64,000 nt of DNA, from assembly GCF_028640845.1 (NCBI RefSeq), contig NC_080540.1, positions 50,698,561-50,762,560 on the forward strand, given 5' to 3'. The notes beneath the pieces were generated by a model. The model was given only the letters and a program-made list of their open reading frames with translations, was not told the DNA's origin and made no database searches. Position 1 is the first letter of the stretch. The number at the start of each line of letters is the position of its first letter. The position numbers were made by a program, and so were the translations under genes. Source of the DNA: Ahaetulla prasina. Taxonomy: Eukaryota > Chordata > Lepidosauria > Squamata > Colubridae. Positions 56,013 through 64,000 of the stretch are shown in pieces.

Positions 56013-56253
56013 TTATTTGTATCCAGATCAGGCACTTACTTGAGGCCACATAATATAATCCAGTTCTCCTGTAGCGCTCTGCTGGAGGCCCCGCATGGCC
56101 TGTTTTTGGCCAACAGAGTGCTGCAGGAGGCCGTGGAGGCTGGAAATGGGTGGGTCCTTTGATATTTCCAGGCTGGTCCTGTGGGCCAGATTTAAGCACC
56201 CTGCAGTATGGATTTGGTCCATGGGCCTTGAGTTTGACACCCCTGATATAGAC

Positions 56254-56390
56254 CATAGAATCACAGAGCTGGAAGGGACCTCAGCAGTCTTCTAGTCCAA
56301 CCTTCTTCTCAAGGCAGAAAGCGAAATTGTTGTCCGGTCAATTTTTGAAAACCTCCAGTGACAGCATCCACAACTCCAGGAGGCAAGTTT
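56254..56390 (-). mobile_element. CR1 LINE 3' tail fragment
   Basis: 'agaatcacagagctggaagg' and 'cttctagtccaacc' are the inverted CR1 3' end, followed by 'aacctccagtgacagcatcc' and 'aactccaggaggcaag'. Confidence 0.7.
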
Positions 56391-57082
56391 TAATTAAACT
56401 TTTTAATTAACGTTAAATGTAAATTGAATCAATTTTACCCAGTATTCTATTCCTTCTCATTCGTTTTTGGACTGCAGCTTTTAGCATGCTACTCAAAGGC
56501 CTTCCTTTGGAAAAATGTATTGACAGCTGATTCATAACATCCATTACATTTACCATATGGTAAATACCAGAAGATATAAAAAACATAAAAAGCAGTGGAT
56601 GAGTAAATGAACTGGAGGAAAGAATCAGGATAAATGACTAAACATTTATGTACAGTATGATATACATTTTCATTGACTTGCTTGTTTCCTTTGCTATTTG
56701 CTTAGGATAATGGGATCAAAATTAGGCCATTTTTTCCCATTAACTGAGATCTTGTGAATACAGTTTAGAACAACCACCTATTTTCAGTATATCATGATGG
56801 TCAAAGTGGTGAATAATCTTTAATCCCAAACATGCAGCAAAAAAAAAAAGGTTATAAAAGAATCTGCCAAAATAACTTTAACGTGAACTGTGATGGTGAA
56901 AACATTCTTATGCCAATGTCAGTCCATAATTTCTATTGATTACTGGAGTCTATGTCCTCCCCCACCCCCAAATAGTTGATTGCTTTCTCCAGATTTGTGC
57001 TTATTGTTTCATTGAGCAATAAAATAGATGAAATAAAAATAAAACAAGTTTAATGTTTTCAATTTAATTACCTTAAATTATT
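56391..57082. other. No recognised feature
   Basis: A/T-rich, unique-looking; no frame or repeat end recognised. It ends at the Gypsy target duplication. Confidence 0.4.
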
Positions 57083-57087
57083 TGCTC

Positions 57088-57265
57088 TGTAATGTATCTT
57101 TAAAAGTTTTGGCGGGAAAATAGCACGTTGCTGATTGGTTGAAGCCCCCGGCTAAACTGTATATAAAGAGAGGTTTTTCCCAGCGTTGGCTGCTGGGTTC
57201 ACCATATAGTAAAGAGCTGTTGTCACTATCCTGGTCTCCTGCCTCGTTATTGCCCGAATCTAACA
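57088..57265 (+). repeat. Gypsy 5' LTR
   Basis: It starts TGTAATG and ends CTAACA. It contains an inverted CCAAT box ('ctgattggttg', about 57131-57141) and TATA box 'tatataaag' (from 57160). I see no canonical AATAAA. It is identical to the 3' LTR at all 178 positions by eye. Confidence 0.95.
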
Positions 57266-57266
57266 C

Positions 57267-57284
57267 TGGCGACGAAGGTGGGAT
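57267..57284 (+). promoter_or_regulatory. Primer binding site, tRNA-Ser(GCT)-like
   Basis: One base after the LTR, 'tggcgacgaaggtgggat' is complementary over 18 bases to the 3' end of vertebrate tRNA-Ser(GCT) including CCA, as I remember that tRNA. It would prime minus-strand DNA synthesis. Confidence 0.75.
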
Positions 57285-57364
57285 CTCGAGGCTAAGAGAG
57301 CCAGGAAAAGAGCTGAACTCACCAGGAAGCAGCGAACCCAGCAAACAAGGGGCGGAAAGCAGCG

Positions 57365-58105
57365 ATGGCCAGCTACACTCCGCCAGCGCCATTCGACCCA
57401 GCTAGGGAGAAATGGGGGTCATACATGGCTCGCTTCGAGTGCTTCCTCGAGGCGAACGAACTTCAAGAAGTTTCAGACAACAGGAAACGAGCGTATTTCC
57501 TGAGCCACTGCGGTCCAGAAGTCTTCGACACCGCAGAATCCCTGGCGGAGCCAACATCGGTACAGTCGGTACCGTGGCAAACCCTGCAGACTCTCTTGAA
57601 AGCCCATTTCGCACCAACGCCGTCCAAGTACGTGAAACGGTTCGAATTCGGGGAGCGCAGACAGCAAGAGGGCGAGCCCATCAGCGAATACATGGCTGCC
57701 CTGAGGAAAGCATCAAAACATTGCGAGTACCGAGACTTGGATGAGGCATTGTTGGAGCAACTCATCCGTGGGGTCAGGGACATCCGTTTGCGGAGGCGGC
57801 TGCTGTCTAAAAGCAACCTTACGCTGGCAAACGCCTTGGACGAAGCCAGGGCTCACGAGATGTCTACCCAAGCAGCGGAAACTCTACAAAAGCCGCTCGC
57901 ACCAACGGCGAGTGCGAAAGCAACCCCGGTCCACAACGAGGAGATCCAGGCCGAGTCGGACGGTGAGGAAGAGGAAGGAGTCTTCCACACCAGGAGGCCG
58001 GAGAAAGAAGACCGGGGTGACTGCGCAAGTTGCGGAGGGCAACACCAACGACAACAATGCAAATTTAAGGATGCAACGTCGGCGGTGCGAAGGAAGGGCA
58101 CCTAG
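57365..58105 (+). CDS. Gypsy Gag polyprotein
   Basis: An open frame of 246 codons starts MASYTPPAPFDPAREKWGSY about 80 bases after the primer site. Residues about 20-150 form the helical capsid-like region of Gypsy Gag (FECFLEANELQEV, RAYFLSHCGPEVF, YVKRFEFGERRQQEGEPISE). Residues about 220-232 hold a zinc-knuckle-like CASCGGQHQRQQC. A second knuckle begins just after, but two single-base losses near 58090-58110 put it out of frame and end the protein early. Gag packages the element RNA. No break lies before the knuckle region. Confidence 0.85.
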   Translation: MASYTPPAPFDPAREKWGSYMARFECFLEANELQEVSDNRKRAYFLSHCGPEVFDTAESLAEPTSVQSVPWQTLQTLLKAHFAPTPSKYVKRFEFGERRQQEGEPISEYMAALRKASKHCEYRDLDEALLEQLIRGVRDIRLRRRLLSKSNLTLANALDEARAHEMSTQAAETLQKPLAPTASAKATPVHNEEIQAESDGEEEEGVFHTRRPEKEDRGDCASCGGQHQRQQCKFKDATSAVRRKGT

Positions 58106-58239
58106 CACAGGTCTGTCGAGCACCCCAACCTTCCCGCCAAAAATTCAAACCAATCAGAGCGCTGGAACGGCGAAGCGCCCGTGATTGGTCAGTTTAAAAA
58201 GGCGAAGTTGAATCAGACTGTCGTGAGAGTGGGTCACGA

Positions 58240-58607
58240 TCAACACGCCTAGAGAAAAAATCTTTACAAAGGCAAAGATTGAGGGGGTGCCGTGCCGATT
58301 GAAGGTGGACACCGGCTCATCGATCACGATCATGTCCTGGGACACTCTCGTGAAAGCCTTACCCGCCATCGCAAAGCGCAAGCTGCAACCACAGAAACTA
58401 AAGGTACAAGACTACCAAGGGAATCGCATCCCTGTTCGAGGGGTAACGTCCGTCCACGCCGAGTATGGACAATACAAGAAAACTCTGCCCATCACCATAG
58501 TCGATGGGACCCTGCCAAGCTTGTTGGGACTGGACTGGTTCCGAGCATTGGGCATGGGAGTGACTGGAATCTTCAGAAACAAGTCGACCTCAAAGACGCA
58601 CTCGTGA
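58240..58607 (+). pseudogene. Gypsy protease segment of pol
   Basis: Retropepsin-like: the catalytic motif DTGSSITIMS near 58310 and the late motif LLGLDWFRALG near 58525. Both are in one frame (ORF 58287-58607). It is out of frame with gag and with the following RT, so a Gag-Pol product cannot be made from this copy as written. Confidence 0.8.
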
Positions 58608-59985
58608 AAGAATTTGGGGACGTTTTCAGAGACTGCCTGGGCAAGTACACGGGACCCCTATCTCTTTAACTTAGACCCCAAGTTGCCCCTATCCGCCTAA
58701 AGGCTAGGAGGGTCCCGTCGCCTAAAGCCCAGGATTGACCGGGAACTGGACAAGCTAGTAAACCAGGGAATTCTAGTGCCAGTTGACCATGCTAAGTGGG
58801 AGACCCTATAGTCACCCCAGTCAAACCGGACGGGTCGGTCCGGATTTGCGCTGACTATAAGGCAGCAGCTTAACAAAGCGTTGCAAAGAGTGCTTACCCG
58901 TCGGTGGTACAGCACTTACTGCACTCAATGGGGCAAGGGCAAGTTTTGCCAAGCTAGACTTGGCCCAAGCCTATCAACAGCTGCCCGTAGATAACAGCAC
59001 AGCCAAGCGCAGACAATTGTGACTCACAGAGGGGCTTTTAAGTGTACCCGGTTACAGTTTGGGGTTAGTGTGGCTCCAGGGTTATTTCAGAACCTAATGG
59101 GCGGCTATTGCAGGGCCTACCAGGGTGGTACCATACTTTGACGATGTACTGGTATCCGCTGAGAATCTAGAGGAATTAGGGTAAGGCTGCGAAAAGTTTT
59201 GGGCATTTTCCGGTCTGCCGGTCTCACAGTTAAACTGAACAAATGCCAGATCGGGGTTGAGTCTGTGGAATTCCTGGGCTACGGATAGACAGGGAAGGAT
59301 TCACCCCACTGAGAGCAAAATGCGGGCCATCAGGAAGGCCCCGGTTCCAAAGAACAAAAGCGGAGTTACAGGCATTCTTAGGTCTGGTCAACTTCTCGCG
59401 GTATTCTTAAGGAATAAGGCAACAGTAGCCGAGCCGCTGCATAAATTACTAGCAAAGCGGCTGCATGGTCTTGGGGAAAGGCGGAAGCTAGGGCATTCGA
59501 AGGGTAAAGAATCTCCTATCGAGTGATAGCCTCCTTATCCAATACAATGGCACGCTGCCATTAGTGTTAAGTTGCGATGCATCTCCCTATGGGGTGGGGC
59601 TGTGCTCAGCCACAGGTTACCAAATGGCACAGAAGCCCCTATTGCATATTACTCCCGAACCATGTCATCAACTGAAAGGAATTATAGCCAGCTCGATAAG
59701 GAAGCCTTGGCTATAGTCTCCGGAGTAAAGAAATTCCATGAATATGTATTTGGTCGTGATTTTGAAATCATCACGGACCATAGACCTTGCTAGGTCTGCT
59801 GGCTGGCGACCGCCCAACGCCTGCGGCACTTCGCCCAAGACTGACCCGATGGACTATCTTCCTGGCAGCATATTCTTACAAATTACTACACCGGCCAGGA
59901 AAGGAATTAGGCATGCAGACGCCTGAGCAGATGCCCGCTACCAGAGACTATCAAGACCCCACTCCGGGATACCAGTTCTGCTAAT
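58600..59985 (+). pseudogene. Gypsy reverse transcriptase and RNase H segment, dense frameshifts
   Basis: Recognisable in changing frames: the start-of-RT turn near 58740, AKLDLAQAYQQLPV near 58946, the catalytic YFDDVLV box near 59141-59161, and the connection region. RNase H reads GTEAPIAYYSRTMSSTERNY, LDKEALAIV and DFEIITDHRP (59572-59793). At least ten single-base losses break it, many inside short homopolymers (for example 'gagaccctatag' near 58800). Confidence 0.82.
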
Positions 59986-60099
59986 TGACTCTTTGGACTC
60001 TGGCCCAGTCACATCCAAAGAGGTGGCTCGGCTTCGTATAAGGACATTACAATAAGAACTGTAATTGGTTGGGTACAAAGAGGTTGGCTGCGCGGGCGA

Positions 60100-61337
60100 G
60101 CGTTTAAAGAGTTTGTAAAAAACGGGGAACTCTCAGCTCAAGGGGTGCCTGCTATGGGGGATCGAGTGGTGATCCCGGAGAAATTGAGGAAAAGGTATTG
60201 GATCTCCTTCACGAAGGTCACCCAGGGATCGTGAGAATGAAGGGTCTAGCGAGAAGCTATGTGTGGTGGCCCTTAATGGACTCGGAAATTGCTGAAAGGG
60301 TAGGGAAATGCCAGGCCTGCCAGGAGTCCAGACCGCTACCCCAACAGCCCCGGTTCGGGAATGGGAGAGACCCCAGGGCCCTGGTCTAGGATCCATATCG
60401 ATTTTGCCGCCCTTCCACGGCCAAACCTTTCTGGTAGTAGTCGATGCCTACTCCAAATGGCTGGAAATCATTCTCATGAGATCCATGACAGCCGAGTGAT
60501 TTCAGTCCCACGGCACCTATTTGTAACCCACGGGTTGCCCGACACTTAGTCTCCGATAACGGCCCGCAATTCACGGCAACCCAGTTTGAGGGTACTTGGC
60601 AGAGGAGGGCATCCGACATGTCCTCTCGGCGCCTTTCCACCCTGCGACGAACGGCCTTGCAGAACGCTTGCTCGAGCGCGAAGCATTGTCCAGAATCAGG
60701 CCAGGCGATTGGCAAACAAAAATCGATATATTCCTAGCAGTCCAACACAGAACCCCTGTGTAACAACTGGCCGCAGCCCGGCAGAGCTATTAATGGGTCG
60801 GAAGCTTAGGTGCCCACTAGACCGCTTAAACCCAAACTACACACCAGACGGTTACAAAGGGGCACACGGTAAAACAAGAGATGGCAGTAGGCGACCTAGT
60901 GTGGGCACACAACTACAGCGAGGGCCCGACCTGGTTAGCAGGAAAATCCTAGAAATAACAGGACCAAAATCATATCTAGTAGAGATAGAGGATGGCCGGG
61001 TATGGGCGCCACATAGACCAAATAAGGAAACGCATAACGGTCAAATAGAATCAGATGAAACAGGCCCTGACTACCCAATGCTTGAACACCACTAACTCAA
61101 ACCCGGGCAAACGCGGACTTATCTGGGGTCCAGGAGGTCCAGCGACGCCAACCGGTTCCTCCAGAAGACAGCAGGGACGACTCTGCAAATAATCCAGGGC
61201 CGGATGGCCTAGAGGAGGAGCTGAGAGGAACAAACAGTCCCTCCGGTCAGCTCGACTCACTCCCAGGGAATGAATTGCGCAGGTCTGAAAGAGTCAGGAG
61301 ACGCCCAGTCTACTTGCGTGATTACGTCGATAAATAA
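60100..61337 (+). pseudogene. Gypsy integrase segment of pol, frameshifted
   Basis: The zinc-binding domain is visible as LLHEGHPGIVRMKGLARSYV and CQACQESRPLPQQ (HHCC type, 60198-60350). Core catalytic blocks follow in other frames: HIDFA near 60395 and DNGPQF near 60557. The C-terminal part has KTRDGSRRPSVG-type text and ends RRPVYLRDYVDK with stop at 61335-61337. Frame changes about every 80-150 bases. Confidence 0.8.
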
Positions 61338-61375
61338 AATGTAAATTTTATGTAGATAGAGGTAAAGTGCCTTCT

Positions 61376-61388
61376 GGGAGGGAAGGAG
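61376..61388 (+). promoter_or_regulatory. Polypurine tract
   Basis: GGGAGGGAAGGAG lies directly before the 3' LTR, the primer for plus-strand synthesis. Confidence 0.85.
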
Positions 61389-61566
61389 TGTAATGTATCT
61401 TTAAAAGTTTTGGCGGGAAAATAGCACGTTGCTGATTGGTTGAAGCCCCCGGCTAAACTGTATATAAAGAGAGGTTTTTCCCAGCGTTGGCTGCTGGGTT
61501 CACCATATAGTAAAGAGCTGTTGTCACTATCCTGGTCTCCTGCCTCGTTATTGCCCGAATCTAACA
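61389..61566 (+). repeat. Gypsy 3' LTR
   Basis: 178 bp, identical to the 5' LTR, followed by the second copy of the tgctc target duplication. Confidence 0.95.
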
Positions 61567-62762
61567 TGCTCAGTGAGAAAATTGCTCATTTTCTGCTACT
61601 GAAGCCTGGTTTGCCTATCTGCAAAGAAGTCTTAATTCTGAGGAATTGTGTACAACTGATACTAAGCGTTATTTGAATACATTAGAATGTCTCTTTTCAA
61701 AACCCAAGAAATGTGTCAGGTGAATCTCGTAACAAAATGGCATCGATAAGGCTTCCCGTACACTAAGCACATAGAACATAGAACAATAGAGTTGGAAGAG
61801 ATCACGGAGGTCTTCCAGTCCAAGCTCCTGCTCAAGCAGGAGACCCCATACCATTTCAAATAGTTGTCCAGTCTCTTTTTGATGTAGCACCAGGGGTGAA
61901 ATGCTCCCGGTTCGCACCGGCTCCCCAGATTAGGTAGCGATGGCAGCTGCTGGTTCGGAGGACCAGTAGCAAAAATCCCTGGCCCCGCCCCCCCTGCCTC
62001 TGCTGAGCCGCACCATCAGCAGAGGTTTTTTTTTTTACTTTTAAAAGTTTTTCTTCACCTGAAACACGCCTTGAAAAGTAAAAAAAAACAAAACCCTCTG
62101 ATGATCGCGGGGCTGAGCAGAGATCATCAGAACACTTTAAAAGTTTTTTTTAAAAAAAAAACCTTCAGCCGAAGGGGGGGGGGGGAGAAAAAACCAGCGG
62201 TTTTAAAAGCCTCCTCTGGCGATGCCAGAGGAGTTTCCTGATCCTCACAGGTTTTTAAACTCACTTTTTAACAGCCCCCACTTACAAGAGCCCCCACCCA
62301 AGCCCAGCCAATTCCACCTCCTCACTTACCTATAATTACTGCTCTTTTGGGCTGGCAACGGCATGTTTTCTTCAACTACTGAAGAAAAAACAAAAAGCTT
62401 GCTTTAACTTCCTGCTTTGCTGGCTGAGGAACTCTGGGATTTGAAGTCCACAATAGAATAAAATAAAATAATAAAATAAAATATTTGTGCAGCTTTCTGA
62501 GATTTGGGGTGTTTCTGTAGTGTTTCACTCTAACTACACACAAAATTTCAGAAAGCTGTGTATGGCATTTTGTGAGTGTGTGTGTGTGTGAGTTGTGTGT
62601 GTGTAAAGTGTGAAAGTTGGTTTTTGAGCTTTTTGTGGCTGTGTGAAGTGTGAAGTGCAGCTGCTTTTACATTGTGTGTGTGTCAGTTGTGTTGTGTTGT
62701 GTGTGTGTAAAGTGTGAAAGTTGGTTTTTGATACCTCTTATTGTTTTTATACTTTGTTTATT

Positions 62763-62766
62763 ATTA

Positions 62767-62847
<81 letters not shown>
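62763..62847. repeat. (ATT)n microsatellite at a SINE tail
   Basis: About 28 trinucleotides, contiguous with the 3' end of the inverted SINE at 62846-63102. Poly-Tyr, poly-Leu and poly-Ile frames here are artefacts. Confidence 0.95.
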
Positions 62848-62848
<1 letters not shown>

Positions 62849-63102
62849 TGCATTTATATCCCGCCCTTCTCTGAAGACTCAGGGCGGCTTACACTATGTC
62901 AAGCAATAGTCTTCATCCATTTGTATATTATATACAAAGTCAACTTATTGCCCCCAACAATCTGGGTCCTCATTTTACCTACCTTATAAAGGATGGAAGG
63001 CTGAGTCAACCTTGGGCCTGATGGGACTTGAACCTGCAATAATTGCAAGCAGCTGCTGTTAATAACAGACTGCATTAGTCTGTTGAACCACCAGAGGCCC
63101 TT
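62846..63102 (-). mobile_element. tRNA-derived SINE nested in hAT
   Basis: Same MIR/CORE-like family. Box B GGTTCAAGTCC is intact (63024-63034 in complement), the body and hairpin tail are complete and the A-rich tail has expanded to (AAT)n on the element strand. Confidence 0.88.
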
Positions 63103-63629
63103 ATTTATTGTTATTGGCCATGCCCACTCAGTCATCTGACCACCAAGCCACGCCCACCAATTAAGCCACACCCACAGAACCAGTAGGGAAAATTTTTAGA
63201 TTTCACCCCTGTGTAGCACCCACAATTTCTGAAGGCAAGCCATTCCATTAATTGATTGCTTTCATTGTTATAAAATTTCTCCTTAGTTTTAGGTTGCTTG
63301 TCTCATTAGTTAGTTTCCACTAACTTGCATTGCATTTTGGTGCTTTGGAAAATAGTTTGTCTTTGTAGGAGCTGCTCAAAAATCGGAACAGTACTATTAT
63401 GTCACTCTAGTCCTTCTTTTCATTAGACTAGACATACCCAATTCCATTAATCGTTATCCTTCTCTTTCAAGAATCTCAACATCTTTTTTTTATTGTGACC
63501 AGCACTGGATTCAGTATTCTAAGTGTGGTCTTACTAAGGCTTTGTTCTAGTTTTAGAAATTGGCTCTTCACTGTGAGTGGCTCAGTATTTATATTGCAGA
63601 CATGTTAATAATCTATAATGAACTAGAAT

Positions 63630-63879
63630 CAGTGGTGGGTTTCAAAATTTTTTATTTCCAGTTCTGTGGACGTGGCTTGGTGGGCGTAGCATGGCTTGAT
63701 GGACGTGGCTTGGTGGGTGTAAAGGTTACTGCAAAATCTCCATTTCCTCCCAATCAGCTGGGACTTGGGAGGTAGAGAATAGATGGAGGCGGGACCAGTC
63801 AGAATTTTTACTACCGGTTCTCTGAACTACTCAAAATTTCTGCTCCAGAACTGGTCAGAACCTGCTGAAACCACCTCTG
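63630..63879. mobile_element. hAT MITE, ACCGGTTC family
   Basis: The ends are CAGTGGTGGGTTTCAAAA and (minus) CAGAGGTGGTTTCAGCAGG. The perfect 8-bp duplication actagaat lies at 63622-63629 and 63880-63887. An internal 'gacgtggcttggtggg' unit is repeated. Close relative of 16542-16785 and 33124-33294. Confidence 0.93.
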
Positions 63880-64000
63880 ACTAGAATGAATGAAAACAAA
63901 ATAGAGAAATATAAATGTGTTGTATCATTTATAGTTCTTGGGGCCTATAATACAATAATTTGTTGAGGCAGGTCTGTGTCTAGTCAGTACCAGAAACAAG

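Larger units (their letters stand above)
54852..56245. mobile_element. hAT, CAGGGGTGTCAAACTC type, with nested insertions
   Basis: The ends are CAGGGTGTCAAACTTGA and (minus) CAGGGGTGTCAAACTCAAG. The perfect 8-bp duplication atatagac lies at 54844-54851 and 56246-56253. hAT interior with 'ggccaaaggtgggagggg' and 'ggccagatttaagcaccc' remains at both sides. A CR1 copy and unassigned A/T-rich sequence (about 54975-55365) lie between. Confidence 0.88.
57088..61566 (+). mobile_element. Gypsy (Ty3-type) LTR retrotransposon, complete structure, broken pol
   Basis: 4,479 bp with identical 178-bp LTRs, a tRNA primer site, gag, pol in Gypsy order (protease, RT, RNase H, integrase) and a polypurine tract. 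The perfect 5-bp duplication tgctc lies at 57083-57087 and 61567-61571. No env frame is present. The clade may be mag-like, judging from the serine-tRNA primer site; this is an inference. Confidence 0.93.
61891..63211. mobile_element. hAT, ACCGGTTC family, long form with nested SINE
   Basis: The ends are CAGGGGTGAAATGCTCCCGG and (minus) CAGGGGTGAAATCTAAAAAT. The perfect 8-bp duplication tgtagcac lies at 61883-61890 and 63212-63219. The interior contains a palindromic 'ctctgatgatc...gatcatcagag'-type region, (TG)n-rich stretches at 62570-62715, and a SINE. No transposase frame. Confidence 0.9.
61782..63550 (-). mobile_element. CR1 LINE 3' part, split by a hAT
   Basis: 61782-61890 is the inverted CR1 3' UTR ('caatagagttggaagag', 'cataccatttcaaatag'). 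63220-63550 carries on with 'ccacaatttctgaaggcaag' and RT codons such as the inverted RGDMI and QFWS regions. Removing the hAT and one duplication restores continuity. Confidence 0.75.

Noticed and set aside
62650..62989. Poly-Tyr, poly-Leu and poly-Ile frames
   Set aside because: Translation of the (ATT)n run.

Overview
The window looks like intergenic or deep intronic DNA of a squamate reptile, most likely a snake. The signs are Sauria-type SINEs with a BovB-like tail, young CR1 and L2-like LINEs, several CR1/Rex1-like LINEs whose 3' tails run into pentanucleotide microsatellites, many small hAT transposons, Penelope-like elements (PLEs), a full-length L1, a Tc1 element and a Gypsy LTR retrotransposon. 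I found no host exon, tRNA or rRNA gene that I can defend. Nearly every long reading frame belongs to a mobile element or is read from a microsatellite.

Layout. 1-8 kb: two layers of hAT elements, L2-like LINE ends in both orientations and a PLE-like remnant. 8-20 kb: sparse DNA with tRNA-derived SINEs, a Charlie-type hAT, a Tigger-like fragment, an old CR1 split by a second LINE, and a small PLE insertion with a 13-bp target duplication. 19.8-21.7 kb: a hAT holding a solo LTR, which holds a tandem triplication and a LINE. 22-25.3 kb: decayed L2 and CR1. 25.6-31.3 kb: a full-length but frameshifted L1 with a 15-bp target duplication. 31.7-36.8 kb: Rex1-like and CR1 copies ending in long (GAATA)n, (TATTC)n-(TATCC)n-(TATCCC)n and (TTATG)n arrays. 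36.8-39.3 kb: mostly unique, with one unidentified coding-like remnant on the minus strand. 40.6-43.2 kb: CR1 split by another LINE, itself split by a PLE whose repeats carry hammerhead-ribozyme-like cores. 45.3-48.1 kb: LINEs and SINEs. 51.3-53.3 kb: a Tc1 element split by an L1 tail. 54.8-56.2 kb: a hAT split by CR1. 57.1-61.6 kb: a Gypsy element with identical 178-bp LTRs and a 5-bp target duplication, with intact gag but badly frameshifted pol. 61.8-63.9 kb: CR1 split by a hAT that itself took a SINE, then another hAT.

The mobile elements work as host-parasite layers rather than as a pathway. Autonomous LINE machinery explains the SINEs. An unseen hAT transposase must have moved about fifteen short elements, most with recognisable 8-bp target duplications. 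The nesting gives relative ages. The most unusual items are the PLE hammerhead-like motifs (three sequence families), the Gypsy copy whose identical LTRs conflict with its broken pol, and the chance to watch microsatellites grow out of LINE tails. Calls rest on reading the sequence and on family knowledge; no database search was run.
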